A stretch of DNA of 64,000 nucleotides, taken from Kineosporia succinea. Its GTDB lineage: Bacteria; Actinomycetota; Actinomycetes; Actinomycetales; Kineosporiaceae. Shown here piece after piece: positions 9,049 through 16,302 of the stretch (its first letter is position 1; each line of letters opens with the position of its first letter). The position numbers and the translations under genes were made by a program. The stretch lies in NCBI RefSeq assembly GCF_030811555.1, contig NZ_JAUSQZ010000001.1, forward strand, positions 248,001 through 312,000, in the 5' to 3' direction. The notes below the pieces were generated by a model that was not told where the DNA came from, ran no database searches, and saw only the letters and a program-made list of their open reading frames with translations.

Positions 9049-9080
9049 GGCTCCGATCGTTTCACCCTTGTCCAGCAGAC

Positions 9081-9959
9081 TCAGGTGAGGATGACCGAGC
9101 GGGTCAGCGACCGCGGGTTGTCCGGGTCGAGGCCCCGCTCGTGGGCCAGACCGATCGCGAAGCGCTGGGCCACCACCAGGGCGGCCAGCGGGTCGAGGTC
9201 GTGGTGCACGAACGTGGCACCGGTGGCGGCGACGTCGGCGTCCAGGCCCTCCGGCGTCTCACCGAACGACCAGACCAGACGGCCCGGCTGGGCGATGGCG
9301 ATCGGGCCGTGGCGGTAGTCCATCGCCGGGTACGACTCGGCCCAGAACTGCGCCGCCTCGCGGGTCTTCAGGGCCGCCTCGCTGGCCAGGCCGACGGTCC
9401 AGCCGCGGCCCAGGAAGGTCACCTGGCTGGCCGTGAGCAGGCTGTCGATGCCGGTAGCGAGGGCCTTCTCGCCGTCCGCGACGAGCGCGTCGAGGTCGGG
9501 CGCGGAGGTCAGCGAGAACCGCAGCAGGGTCAGCGCGCTGGTGGCGAAGCGGGTCTGCACCACCGACTGCTCGTCGGCGAACGGCATCCCGACGACGGCG
9601 TCGGCGTACTGCGCGGCGGGTGCGTCGGGCACGGCCGTGATCAGGACGCTGGGCGTGCTCTCGGCGCGCAGCAGGTCGATGATCTCGGTCGTGGTGCCGG
9701 AGCGGGAGATCGCGACGATGCGGTCGTAGTCGCGGCCCGCCGGGTACTCGGAGCCGGCGAAGGCGTCGGTGAGGCCGTCGCCGGCCTGCTCACGCAGCAC
9801 CGCGTAGCTCGCGGCGATGAACCAGCTGGTGCCGCAGCCGACGACCGCCACCCGCTCGCCCCGCTGGGGCAGGTCGGCGCTGACGGTGGAGGCGAGGGTG
9901 CCCGCGAGCCGCCAGACTTCCGGCTGCGAGGCGATCTCGGCATCGACGAAGGTGGTCAT
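9081..9959 (-). CDS. SIS-domain aminosugar-phosphate isomerase/deaminase (AgaS/GlmS-like)
   Basis: A 292-residue protein with two SIS (sugar isomerase) halves, like the isomerase part of GlmS. The first half shows VGCGTSWF and AISRSGTTTE (phosphosugar-binding Ser/Thr); the second shows FLGRGWTVGLASEAALK, then AESYPAMDYRHGP. No glutaminase domain is present, so it should deaminate/isomerise rather than make glucosamine-6-P. As first gene of the operon it probably converts galactosamine-6-P to tagatose-6-P (AgaS role) or glucosamine-6-P to fructose-6-P. ATG at 9959 preceded by GGAAGAGGGC. Confidence 0.83.
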   Translation of the reverse strand: MTTFVDAEIASQPEVWRLAGTLASTVSADLPQRGERVAVVGCGTSWFIAASYAVLREQAGDGLTDAFAGSEYPAGRDYDRIVAISRSGTTTEIIDLLRAESTPSVLITAVPDAPAAQYADAVVGMPFADEQSVVQTRFATSALTLLRFSLTSAPDLDALVADGEKALATGIDSLLTASQVTFLGRGWTVGLASEAALKTREAAQFWAESYPAMDYRHGPIAIAQPGRLVWSFGETPEGLDADVAATGATFVHHDLDPLAALVVAQRFAIGLAHERGLDPDNPRSLTRSVILT

Positions 9960-9989
9960 GCCCTCTTCCAGATGGTCGGGAGTGATGGG

Positions 9990-10041
9990 TCAATCAGTGA
10001 ACGACTAGTTCTGATTGATATTGCGTCATACGATCAGAACT
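9990..10041. promoter_or_regulatory. Operator region with three half-sites between deoR-type gene and sugar operon
   Basis: The 156-base divergent gap holds a perfect 9-bp inverted repeat, AGTTCTGAT (10007-10015) and ATCAGAACT (10033-10041). A second, overlapping inverted repeat is TCAATCAG (9990-9997) with CTGATTGA (10011-10018). Together these are three related half-sites (ATCAG with AAC following). DeoR-family regulators commonly bind spaced repeats in divergent promoters, so this is the likely binding site of the neighbouring regulator, controlling both directions. Confidence 0.65.
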
Positions 10042-10115
10042 GAACACAGCGAGTCAACCCCCTGGTGCCACCATGCGTGAGAGCATGTGACACCAGTGTG
10101 CTCAGATGGAGAGAG

Positions 10116-10904
10116 ATGACGGCCCAGCAGCGGCTCAACAAGGTTCTAGAGTTCGTCACCGAGCGGGGCAACGTCTCCATTGCCGATGTCGCCGAAGCAC
10201 TCGACGTCTCCCCCGCGACCGTCCGCCGCGACCTGAATCTCCTTGCGCAGCAGCGACTCGTCACCCGGACGCACGGCGGGGCGTCGGCGCTCGGGTCCGG
10301 CTACGAGCTGCCCCTGCAGTACAAGCTGGTGCGGCAGGCCGACGGCAAGGCGGCGATCGCCAAGGCGGTGGCGGCGCTGGTCTCGGCCGGCGACTCGGTG
10401 GGCCTGAACGGCGGCACCACCACCAGCGAGGTCGCACGGGTGCTCGGTTCCAGTGAGCGCCTGCTGGCCCGGGGCTCCACGCCGGGGATCACCATCGTCA
10501 CGAACGCCCTGAACATCGCCTTCGAGATGAGCGTGCGCGAGCACGTGAAGATCGTGGTCACCGGCGGTGTCCCCCGCGCGCAGTCCTACGAGCTGGTGGG
10601 CCCGCTGGTCGCCGCCTCGCTCGCCGAGTTCAGCCTCGACCTGGCCATTCTCGGCGTCGACGGCCTGACCGGACGCTTCGGCGCCACCACCATCCACGAG
10701 GGCGAGGCCGAGGCCAGCCGCCAGATCGCCACGGTCGCGCGCCGGGTGATCGTCGCCGCCGACTCCACCAAGCTCGGCCGCACCACCTTCGCCCGCATCT
10801 GCCCCCTCGAGCAGGTGGACGTGCTGGTCACCGACCAGCCCCTGCCCCCCGAACTGGCGCCGTCCCTGGAGTCGGCCGGGGTGGACGTCATCATCGCGAG
10901 CTGA
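10116..10904 (+). CDS. DeoR-family transcriptional regulator
   Basis: A 262-residue regulator. The N-terminal winged helix contains the DeoR signature (VSIADVAEALDVSPATVRRD, about residues 20-39, followed by THGGA). The C-terminal DeoR sensor domain (residues about 75-255) resembles phosphosugar isomerases: NGGTTTSEVA, IVTNALNIA, VVTGG, LGVDGLT and AADSTKLGR. The start at 10116 is supported by GGAGAGAG right upstream. It is divergent from the SIS-kinase-deacetylase-kinase-aldolase operon and most likely represses it, sensing a phosphorylated sugar intermediate. Confidence 0.92.
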   Translation: MTAQQRLNKVLEFVTERGNVSIADVAEALDVSPATVRRDLNLLAQQRLVTRTHGGASALGSGYELPLQYKLVRQADGKAAIAKAVAALVSAGDSVGLNGGTTTSEVARVLGSSERLLARGSTPGITIVTNALNIAFEMSVREHVKIVVTGGVPRAQSYELVGPLVAASLAEFSLDLAILGVDGLTGRFGATTIHEGEAEASRQIATVARRVIVAADSTKLGRTTFARICPLEQVDVLVTDQPLPPELAPSLESAGVDVIIAS

Positions 10905-10939
10905 CCTGCAGTTTCGTCCTCGCGGTCGTCGGAGGACGC

Positions 10940-11200
10940 GGGCCCGGCCGAGTCGTGGCCCCGGCCGATCCGCGAGGGCCCCAGCCGATCCGCGCGGGCC
11001 TGGCCAAATCGTGGGCCCCGAAGCAGCCGCGGGCGCCGGAGCTCAGCCGCGGGCGCCGGAGCTCAGCCGCGGGCGCCGGAGCTCAGCCGCGGGCGCCGGA
11101 GCTCAGCCGCGGGCGCCGGAGCTCAGCCGCGGGCGCCGGAGCTCAGCCGCGGGCGCCGGAGCTCAGCCGCGGGCGCCGGAGCTCAGCCGCGGGCGCCGGA
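10940..11200. repeat. Tandem array 1, about 20-bp unit
   Basis: The stretch 11026-11200 is a perfect 20-bp tandem repeat: nine copies of GCCGCGGGCGCCGGA spaced by GCTCA. Upstream (10940-11025) about five degraded units with the same rhythm run into it, for example GGCCCCAGCCGATCCGCG. The array starts about 35 bases after the regulator stop and ends exactly at the hairpin at 11201. Open frames through it are by-products of the repeat. Confidence 0.9.
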
Positions 11201-11245
11201 GCAGAGACACCCCCTATACCGATTCGGTATAGGGGGTGTCTCTGC
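11201..11245. repeat. 45-bp perfect hairpin, copy 1 of a dispersed hairpin family
   Basis: Perfect palindrome with 22-bp arms around one central T: GCAGAGACACCCCC, then TATACCGATTCGGTATA, then the exact complement. A related copy is at 49201-49245 with the same centre and three compensatory base-pair changes. It follows array 1 directly. No T-run follows on either strand, so a classical terminator is uncertain; it could also be a protein-binding palindrome or an RNA element. Confidence 0.9.
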
Positions 11246-11318
11246 TCCCGGCCCACTGAAGCCACGAACGGCAACCGCCGAAGCTCAGCCGTACGCACGA
11301 CAGCCGGCCAGGCCCGCC

Positions 11319-11680
11319 GGGACGTTCGACGAGACCCGGCGGGAGGTCGGCAATCCCGGTTGAGACAACTAGGGAGACCCGCCGCGACGGTCAATCAGCC
11401 CCGTTGCAACGGCCGGACATACCGTTGCGACGATCGGGCAGACCTGTTGCAGCAGTGGGGAACCTGTTGGGATGCCGGCGCGACCCGGTGCGGCGATCGG
11501 CGAGACCCGGCGCGGCGGTCAGCAAGAGCCACTGGGACATCGGCGCGCCCCGGCGCAACGGTCCGCGAGCCCCCGTGCAACGGTCGCCGAGGCCCGGCGC
11601 GACGGTCCGCGAGCCCCGCGCGACAGTCGGCACGACCCGCGCGACAGTCGGCACGACCCGCGCGACAGTCGGCGAGACCC
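11319..11680. repeat. Tandem array 2, 21-22-bp unit, about 17 degenerate copies
   Basis: The units follow a pattern near GGCGCGACGGTCGGCGAGACCC. The last three (11618-11638, 11639-11659, 11660-11680) are almost identical 21-mers; earlier ones are progressively degraded. The array stops at TATTAGGGCAG. No credible gene lies here; long frames arise from the biased repeat. Confidence 0.85.
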
Positions 11681-11770
11681 TATTAGGGCAGTTGCCACGC
11701 TTGGGGATTGGTTGGGGAACGGTTGGCGAGGGCCGGGCGCGAGGCGACCACCACGTCCACCATCAGGCAC

Positions 11771-11910
11771 CTCAGGCCCAACGGCGCGGCGCTTCAGGCC
11801 CTCGGGCACAGCACTTCCAGCCCGCCGGCGCGGCACTCCGAGCCCCAGGCACGGCGCTCAGGCCCCCTGGCACAGCACCTCCAGCCTGCCGTCGCGGGGC
11901 CTCAGGCACG
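11771..11910. repeat. Tandem array 3, 21-22-bp unit, about 6-7 degenerate copies
   Basis: Units such as CTCAGGCCCAACGGCGCGGCG and CTCAGGCCCCCTGGCACAGC repeat every 21-22 bases with many substitutions. The consensus differs from arrays 1 and 2 although the period is similar. The remaining 166 bases before the oxidoreductase gene are less G+C-rich and presumably carry its promoter. Confidence 0.75.
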
Positions 11911-12076
11911 CATGATGCCCGTTTCGCACCGTTCGCGACTGCACATGTTGCAGGCGCGTTACTTCTGGCGATCCAGCTCGTCAACACCCCTAGGCGCCCG
12001 CAAGATTCGCCGCTACTGTCTATTCACGCTCATTCGGAGCCATGATTAGTCAAAATCGCTCAGGAGCTCGCGAGGG

Positions 12077-13267
12077 ATGATCAGCTCAGGTCTGTCAGTT
12101 GCCGTCATCGGTGCCGGCGCTCGCTCGGTGATCGGGTTGCACGTGCCCGACGTACGGCCAGGATCCCGCATCACGGCCGTGGTGGACACCGAGCCGGAGG
12201 GCCGGAGGAGGGCTGCCGAGATCTTTCCCGGCGCCCAGGTTCTCGACAGCGTCGAGGCGCTGATCGAACGGGGCGGGGTGGACGCGGCCGTCGTCACCAC
12301 TCCCGACCACACGCACGCGGACATCGCCACCGCACTGCTCGCCAGCAACATCGCGGTCTACCTCGAGAAGCCGCTCGCCACCACGCTCGACGACGCCGAC
12401 CGCGTGCTCCGAGCGGCCGCGGACACCAGCACTCCGCTCTACGTCGGTCACAACTTCCGGCACTCGGGCGTGGTCAAGACCCTGCGCGACGTGGTGCAGC
12501 GCGGTGAGATCGGCGAGGTGAAGGCGGTCTGGGTCAGGCATTTCGTCGGCAACGGCGGTGACTACTACTACAAGGACTGGCACGCCGACCGCTCCAAGAC
12601 CAACACGCTGCTGCTGCAGAAGGCCAGCCACGACATCGACGTGGTGCACCACCTCGCCGGCGGCTACACCCGCCAGGTGGTCGGCATGGGCGGGCTGGTC
12701 ATGTTCGGCGGCATCACCGACCGGCGCGAGCGCACCGGCGAAACCATGCCCGACTGGTTCTCGTTCGACAACTGGCCGCCCGCGAGTCACACCGGCCTGA
12801 ACCCGGTCGTCGACGTCGAAGACCTGTCGATGATGCTGATGACCCTCGACAACGGGGTCTTCGCGAGCTACCAGCAGTGCCACTTCACCCCCGACTACTG
12901 GCGCAACTACACGGTGATCGGCACCGAGGGCCGCGTCGAGAACTTCGGCGACACCGGCGGCGGCGTGGTGCGGGTCTGGAACCGGCGCCACCTGCACCAG
13001 GCCCGGGGCGACGCGGAGTACGAGATCCCGGGCGTGGTCGAGGGTCACGAGGACGCCGACCGCCTCACCATGGCCGAGTTCCTCGAGCACGCCGTCACCG
13101 GCGCCCCCACGCTCGTCTCCCCGGTCGCCGCCCGCGAGGCCGTGGCCGCCGGCGACCTGGCCGCGCGCTCCCTCCGCAACGGCTCGGTCCCCCAGCGAGT
13201 CCCCGAACTGCCCGACGACGTATTGACGTACTTCACCTCCGGCGCAAGCGAAAGGTCCCCCCGATGA
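12077..13267 (+). CDS. Gfo/Idh/MocA-family NAD(P)-dependent oxidoreductase
   Basis: A 396-residue oxidoreductase with an N-terminal Rossmann fold (VAVIGAGARSVIGLH), the family EKPLATT motif (Lys in the active site, about residue 95), and the catalytic-region ASHDIDVVHHLAGGY. Members oxidise or epimerise sugars and inositols. ATG at 12077 follows GCGAGGG. Its stop overlaps the start of the ABC binding-protein gene (ATGA), so it belongs to the transport operon and probably processes the imported sugar. The substrate is unknown. Confidence 0.9.
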   Translation: MISSGLSVAVIGAGARSVIGLHVPDVRPGSRITAVVDTEPEGRRRAAEIFPGAQVLDSVEALIERGGVDAAVVTTPDHTHADIATALLASNIAVYLEKPLATTLDDADRVLRAAADTSTPLYVGHNFRHSGVVKTLRDVVQRGEIGEVKAVWVRHFVGNGGDYYYKDWHADRSKTNTLLLQKASHDIDVVHHLAGGYTRQVVGMGGLVMFGGITDRRERTGETMPDWFSFDNWPPASHTGLNPVVDVEDLSMMLMTLDNGVFASYQQCHFTPDYWRNYTVIGTEGRVENFGDTGGGVVRVWNRRHLHQARGDAEYEIPGVVEGHEDADRLTMAEFLEHAVTGAPTLVSPVAAREAVAAGDLAARSLRNGSVPQRVPELPDDVLTYFTSGASERSPR

Positions 13268-14562
13268 CCACCCAGTTCTCCCGCCGCTCGATGCTCACCG
13301 GCGTGCTCGGTCTAGGCGTCCTCGTGACCACCGCGGCCTGCGGTGGCGACGAGGACTCAGCGGCCTCGAGCGAGAAGTACACCGAGCCCGGCACCGACCT
13401 GAAGGCCAAGCTGACGTACGGCGTCTGGGACCAGACCCAGGTCGAGGCCATCCAGAAGAACCTCGACGCGTTCAACGCCAAGTACCCGGGCATCGAGGTC
13501 GCCATCAGCGTCACGCCGTTCGCGCAGTACTTCACCAAGCTGCAGACCCAGGCCTCCAGTGACACCCTGCCCGACCTGTTCTGGATGAACGGCCCGAACT
13601 TCCAGCTCTACGCGGGCAACGGCAAGGTCGACCCGATCACCGGCCCGGTCGAGGCCGGCGCGATCGACCCGAAGAACTACCCCGAGGCGCTGACCACCCT
13701 CTACAGCCTCGAGGGCGTGCAGTACGGGGTGCCGAAGGACATGGACACGATCGGCGTCTGGGTCAACCGGGCGGTGTTCGAGAGGGCCGGGGTCGAGGTG
13801 CCCGGTGAGGACTGGACCTGGGACGAGTTCCAGAGCACGGCGGCGGCCGTCTCGAAGGCCCTCAAGAGCGAGGGCACCTACGGCGCCGCGGGCGGCATGG
13901 ACGGCCAGACCACCTACTACAACACGGTGTTCGAGGCCGGTGGCGAGATCGTCAAGGACGGCACGTCGCAGTACAACACCCCGCAGGCGCAGGAGGGCAT
14001 CGGCTTCTGGGCCGACCTCATCGCCTCCGGCGGCTCCCCCACCTACCAGCAGCTGCTCGACACCACGGCCGACCAGTGGTTCGTCAGCGGCAAGCTCGGG
14101 ATGTACTGGGGCGGCAGCTGGTTCCGCGGCGCGCTGGCCGGCACCGACATCGAGGACGACATCACCGTGCTGCCGCTGCCCCGGGGCACCGCGCAGGCCA
14201 CGGTCATCCACGGCGTCTCCAACCTGGTCGCCGCCAACAGCCAGAACAAGCAGGCCGCCCACGCCCTTCAGGCCTACCTCGCCGGCCAGGAGGCCCAGCA
14301 GGCCTACGGTGAGGCCGGTTCTGTGATCCCCGCGTTCACCGGCACCCAGGCCACCTTCACCAAGAGCATGCCCAAGGCCAACCTGCAGGTCTTCCTCGAC
14401 GCCGTGGACTACGCCAAACCGCTTCCGGTGAGCGCCAACACGGCCGCCTGGAACACCCTCGAGACCAAGCTCCTGCCCGACGCGTTCACCGGTTCCAAGC
14501 CGGTGGCGGACGTGACGGCCGACCTCGCCTCGCAGATGGACGCGGCGCTGGCCAAGGAGTGA
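13264..14562 (+). CDS. Sugar ABC transporter substrate-binding lipoprotein
   Basis: A 432-residue extracellular solute-binding protein of the maltose-binding (family 1) type. The N-terminus carries both a twin-arginine signal (SRRSMLTG) and a lipobox ending TTAAC, so it is probably a Tat-exported lipoprotein anchored outside the membrane. The mature part has the expected pattern: LTYGVWDQTQ, FNAKYPGIEV, LPDLFWMNG, YGVPKDMDT and GKLGMYWGGSW. It is translationally coupled to the oxidoreductase before it and the permease after it. Confidence 0.93.
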   Translation: MTTQFSRRSMLTGVLGLGVLVTTAACGGDEDSAASSEKYTEPGTDLKAKLTYGVWDQTQVEAIQKNLDAFNAKYPGIEVAISVTPFAQYFTKLQTQASSDTLPDLFWMNGPNFQLYAGNGKVDPITGPVEAGAIDPKNYPEALTTLYSLEGVQYGVPKDMDTIGVWVNRAVFERAGVEVPGEDWTWDEFQSTAAAVSKALKSEGTYGAAGGMDGQTTYYNTVFEAGGEIVKDGTSQYNTPQAQEGIGFWADLIASGGSPTYQQLLDTTADQWFVSGKLGMYWGGSWFRGALAGTDIEDDITVLPLPRGTAQATVIHGVSNLVAANSQNKQAAHALQAYLAGQEAQQAYGEAGSVIPAFTGTQATFTKSMPKANLQVFLDAVDYAKPLPVSANTAAWNTLETKLLPDAFTGSKPVADVTADLASQMDAALAKE

Positions 14563-15449
14563 GCACCATGAAGCGGAGGGACGGCTTCTGGCCCTGGCTC
14601 TTCATCGCTCCTCTCACAGCCGGCGTCAGCGTCTTCTACCTCTGGCCGATCGTGAAGACGGCCTGGCTCTCACTGACCGAGTCGGGCGTCTTCGGCGGCA
14701 CCACGTTCACCGGCCTGGACAACTACACCTCGCTGTTCCAGGACGGCGACCTCTACCGGTCCATCGGCAACACGCTGCTCTACACCGCGATCGTGCTGCT
14801 CAACATCCCGATCGCGATCGTCGTGGCCAGCCTGATGAACACCCCGGGCCTGAGGGGTGCCTCGGTCTACCGGGTGCTGTACTTCCTGCCCTACGTGGCC
14901 ATGCCGACGGCCGTGGCGATGGTCTGGCGGATCATCTTCAACGGTGACTTCGGCGTCGTGAACTACGTTCTCGGCTGGTTCGGCATCGACGGGCCGTACT
15001 GGATCAGCACGCCCGGGTTCGCGATCGTCGCGGTCTCGGTCGTGGGGCTCTGGTCATCCGTGGGCTTCTCGGTGATCGTGCTGGGCTCCGGCCTGAAGCA
15101 GATCCCGCCGGAGCTGTACGAGGCGGCCGAGCTCGACGGGGCCTCACGGGTGCGGCAGTTCTTCTCGATCACCGTGCCCCTGCTCACCCCGAGCATCGCG
15201 TTCCTGTCGATCGTCACGGTGATCAGCGGTTTCCAGCTGTTCGACCTGCTCTACGCGGTGCTCGGCAACTCGTACAGCAACCCGACGATCTACAGCTCGA
15301 TGTCGCTCGTGTACATGTTCTACGAGGCCGGTTTCGTGACCAACGAGAAGGGTCTCGCCGCGGCGATCGCGATGGTCGTGCTGGTGCTGGTGGCCCTGGC
15401 CACCCTGGTGCAGTTCCGGCTGCAGAAGAGGTGGGTGCACATTGATTAA
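14559..15449 (+). CDS. Sugar ABC transporter permease (MalF-like)
   Basis: A 296-residue integral membrane protein of the binding-protein-dependent transport family, with six predicted membrane segments starting at WPWLFIAPLTAGVSVFYLW. The cytoplasmic EAA loop that docks the ATPase is EAAELDGASRVRQFFSITVP (about residues 188-207). GTG start at 14559 overlaps the binding-protein stop (GTGA). It pairs with the next permease to form the channel. Confidence 0.92.
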   Translation: MSTMKRRDGFWPWLFIAPLTAGVSVFYLWPIVKTAWLSLTESGVFGGTTFTGLDNYTSLFQDGDLYRSIGNTLLYTAIVLLNIPIAIVVASLMNTPGLRGASVYRVLYFLPYVAMPTAVAMVWRIIFNGDFGVVNYVLGWFGIDGPYWISTPGFAIVAVSVVGLWSSVGFSVIVLGSGLKQIPPELYEAAELDGASRVRQFFSITVPLLTPSIAFLSIVTVISGFQLFDLLYAVLGNSYSNPTIYSSMSLVYMFYEAGFVTNEKGLAAAIAMVVLVLVALATLVQFRLQKRWVHID

Positions 15450-16257
15450 ACGCAACAACCTCCTCGTGCACGCCGTGCTCATCGCGGGTGCCGTGCTGAT
15501 GATGTTCCCGTTCGTCTGGCAGATTCTCATGAGCCTGTCCACGAACGCCGAGGTGCAGTCGGTGACCCCGCACCTGTGGCCCTCGAAGTTCCAGTGGGGC
15601 AACTACGCCGAGGTGTTCCGGCAGGTGCCGTTCCTCGACCAGCTGCGCACCTCGGTCTGGATCACCGTGGTGCGGGTGCTCGCCCAGATCGCGTTCTGCA
15701 CCCTGGCCGGATACGCCTTCGCCCGCATGCAGTTCCGGGGGAAGGCGATCGTGCTCGGCGCGGTGCTGTCGATCCTGATGGTGCCCTCGCAGGTCTACCT
15801 GCTGCCGCAGTACGAGATCGTGCAGGACCTCGGGCTCCTCGGCAGCATGACCGGCCTGCTGCTGCCCGGCCTGTTCAGCGCCTTCGGCACCTTCCTGATG
15901 CGGACGGCGTTCCTGAACCTGCCGTCCGAGCTGGAGGAGGCCGCCCGGCTCGACGGGGCCAACCCGTTCCAGGTGTTCTGGCACGTGATGCTGCCCCTGA
16001 TCCGGCCCAGCATCAGCGTTCTCGCGATCACGTCGACCCTGTGGTCGTGGAACGAGCTGCTCTGGCCGCTGGTCGTGGCGACGCAGAGCGAGGACATGCC
16101 GTTGTCGGCCGGCCTGGCCACGCTGATCAACGACCGCACGGTCAACTACCCGGTGGTGCTCGCGGCCAGCCTGCTGGCCACGGCTCCGGTGCTGATCATG
16201 TTCATCCTGCTGCAGCGCCGGGTGATCGACGGGCTGGCGACGTCGGGCCTCAAATGA
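15442..16257 (+). CDS. Sugar ABC transporter permease (MalG-like)
   Basis: A 271-residue partner permease with six membrane segments and the EAA loop EAARLDGANPFQVFWHVMLP. The start is a TTG at 15442, 8 bases inside the previous gene, preceded by AGAGGTGG. No ATPase gene follows: the operon ends here at a strong hairpin. In actinobacteria such importers often share one MsiK-type ATPase encoded elsewhere, so this one probably does too (inference). Confidence 0.92.
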   Translation: MIKRNNLLVHAVLIAGAVLMMFPFVWQILMSLSTNAEVQSVTPHLWPSKFQWGNYAEVFRQVPFLDQLRTSVWITVVRVLAQIAFCTLAGYAFARMQFRGKAIVLGAVLSILMVPSQVYLLPQYEIVQDLGLLGSMTGLLLPGLFSAFGTFLMRTAFLNLPSELEEAARLDGANPFQVFWHVMLPLIRPSISVLAITSTLWSWNELLWPLVVATQSEDMPLSAGLATLINDRTVNYPVVLAASLLATAPVLIMFILLQRRVIDGLATSGLK

Positions 16258-16262
16258 GGGAC

Positions 16263-16299
16263 GCGTCGGGGCACCTCGGGAACCGAGGTGCCCCGACGC
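16263..16299. terminator. Strong 17-bp hairpin after sugar ABC operon
   Basis: Perfect 17-bp inverted repeat (GCGTCGGGGCACCTCGG and complement) with a GAA loop, followed by TTCTC. It sits between convergent stop codons and can serve both strands. Confidence 0.85.
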
Positions 16300-16302
16300 T
16301 TC

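Noticed and set aside
11026-11200. CRISPR array
   Set aside because: The 20-bp units are contiguous with no unique spacers, and no cas genes are near.
11201-11245. Insertion-sequence end or MITE as the explanation of the 45-bp hairpin
   Set aside because: No target-site duplication could be recognised at either copy, and the compensatory stem changes fit selected pairing better; not formally excluded.
10955-12045. Long open frames (over 200 codons) across the repeat arrays
   Set aside because: They arise from the 20-22-bp G+C repeats, give low-complexity Arg/Ala/Pro sequence, lack ribosome sites and cross three unrelated arrays.
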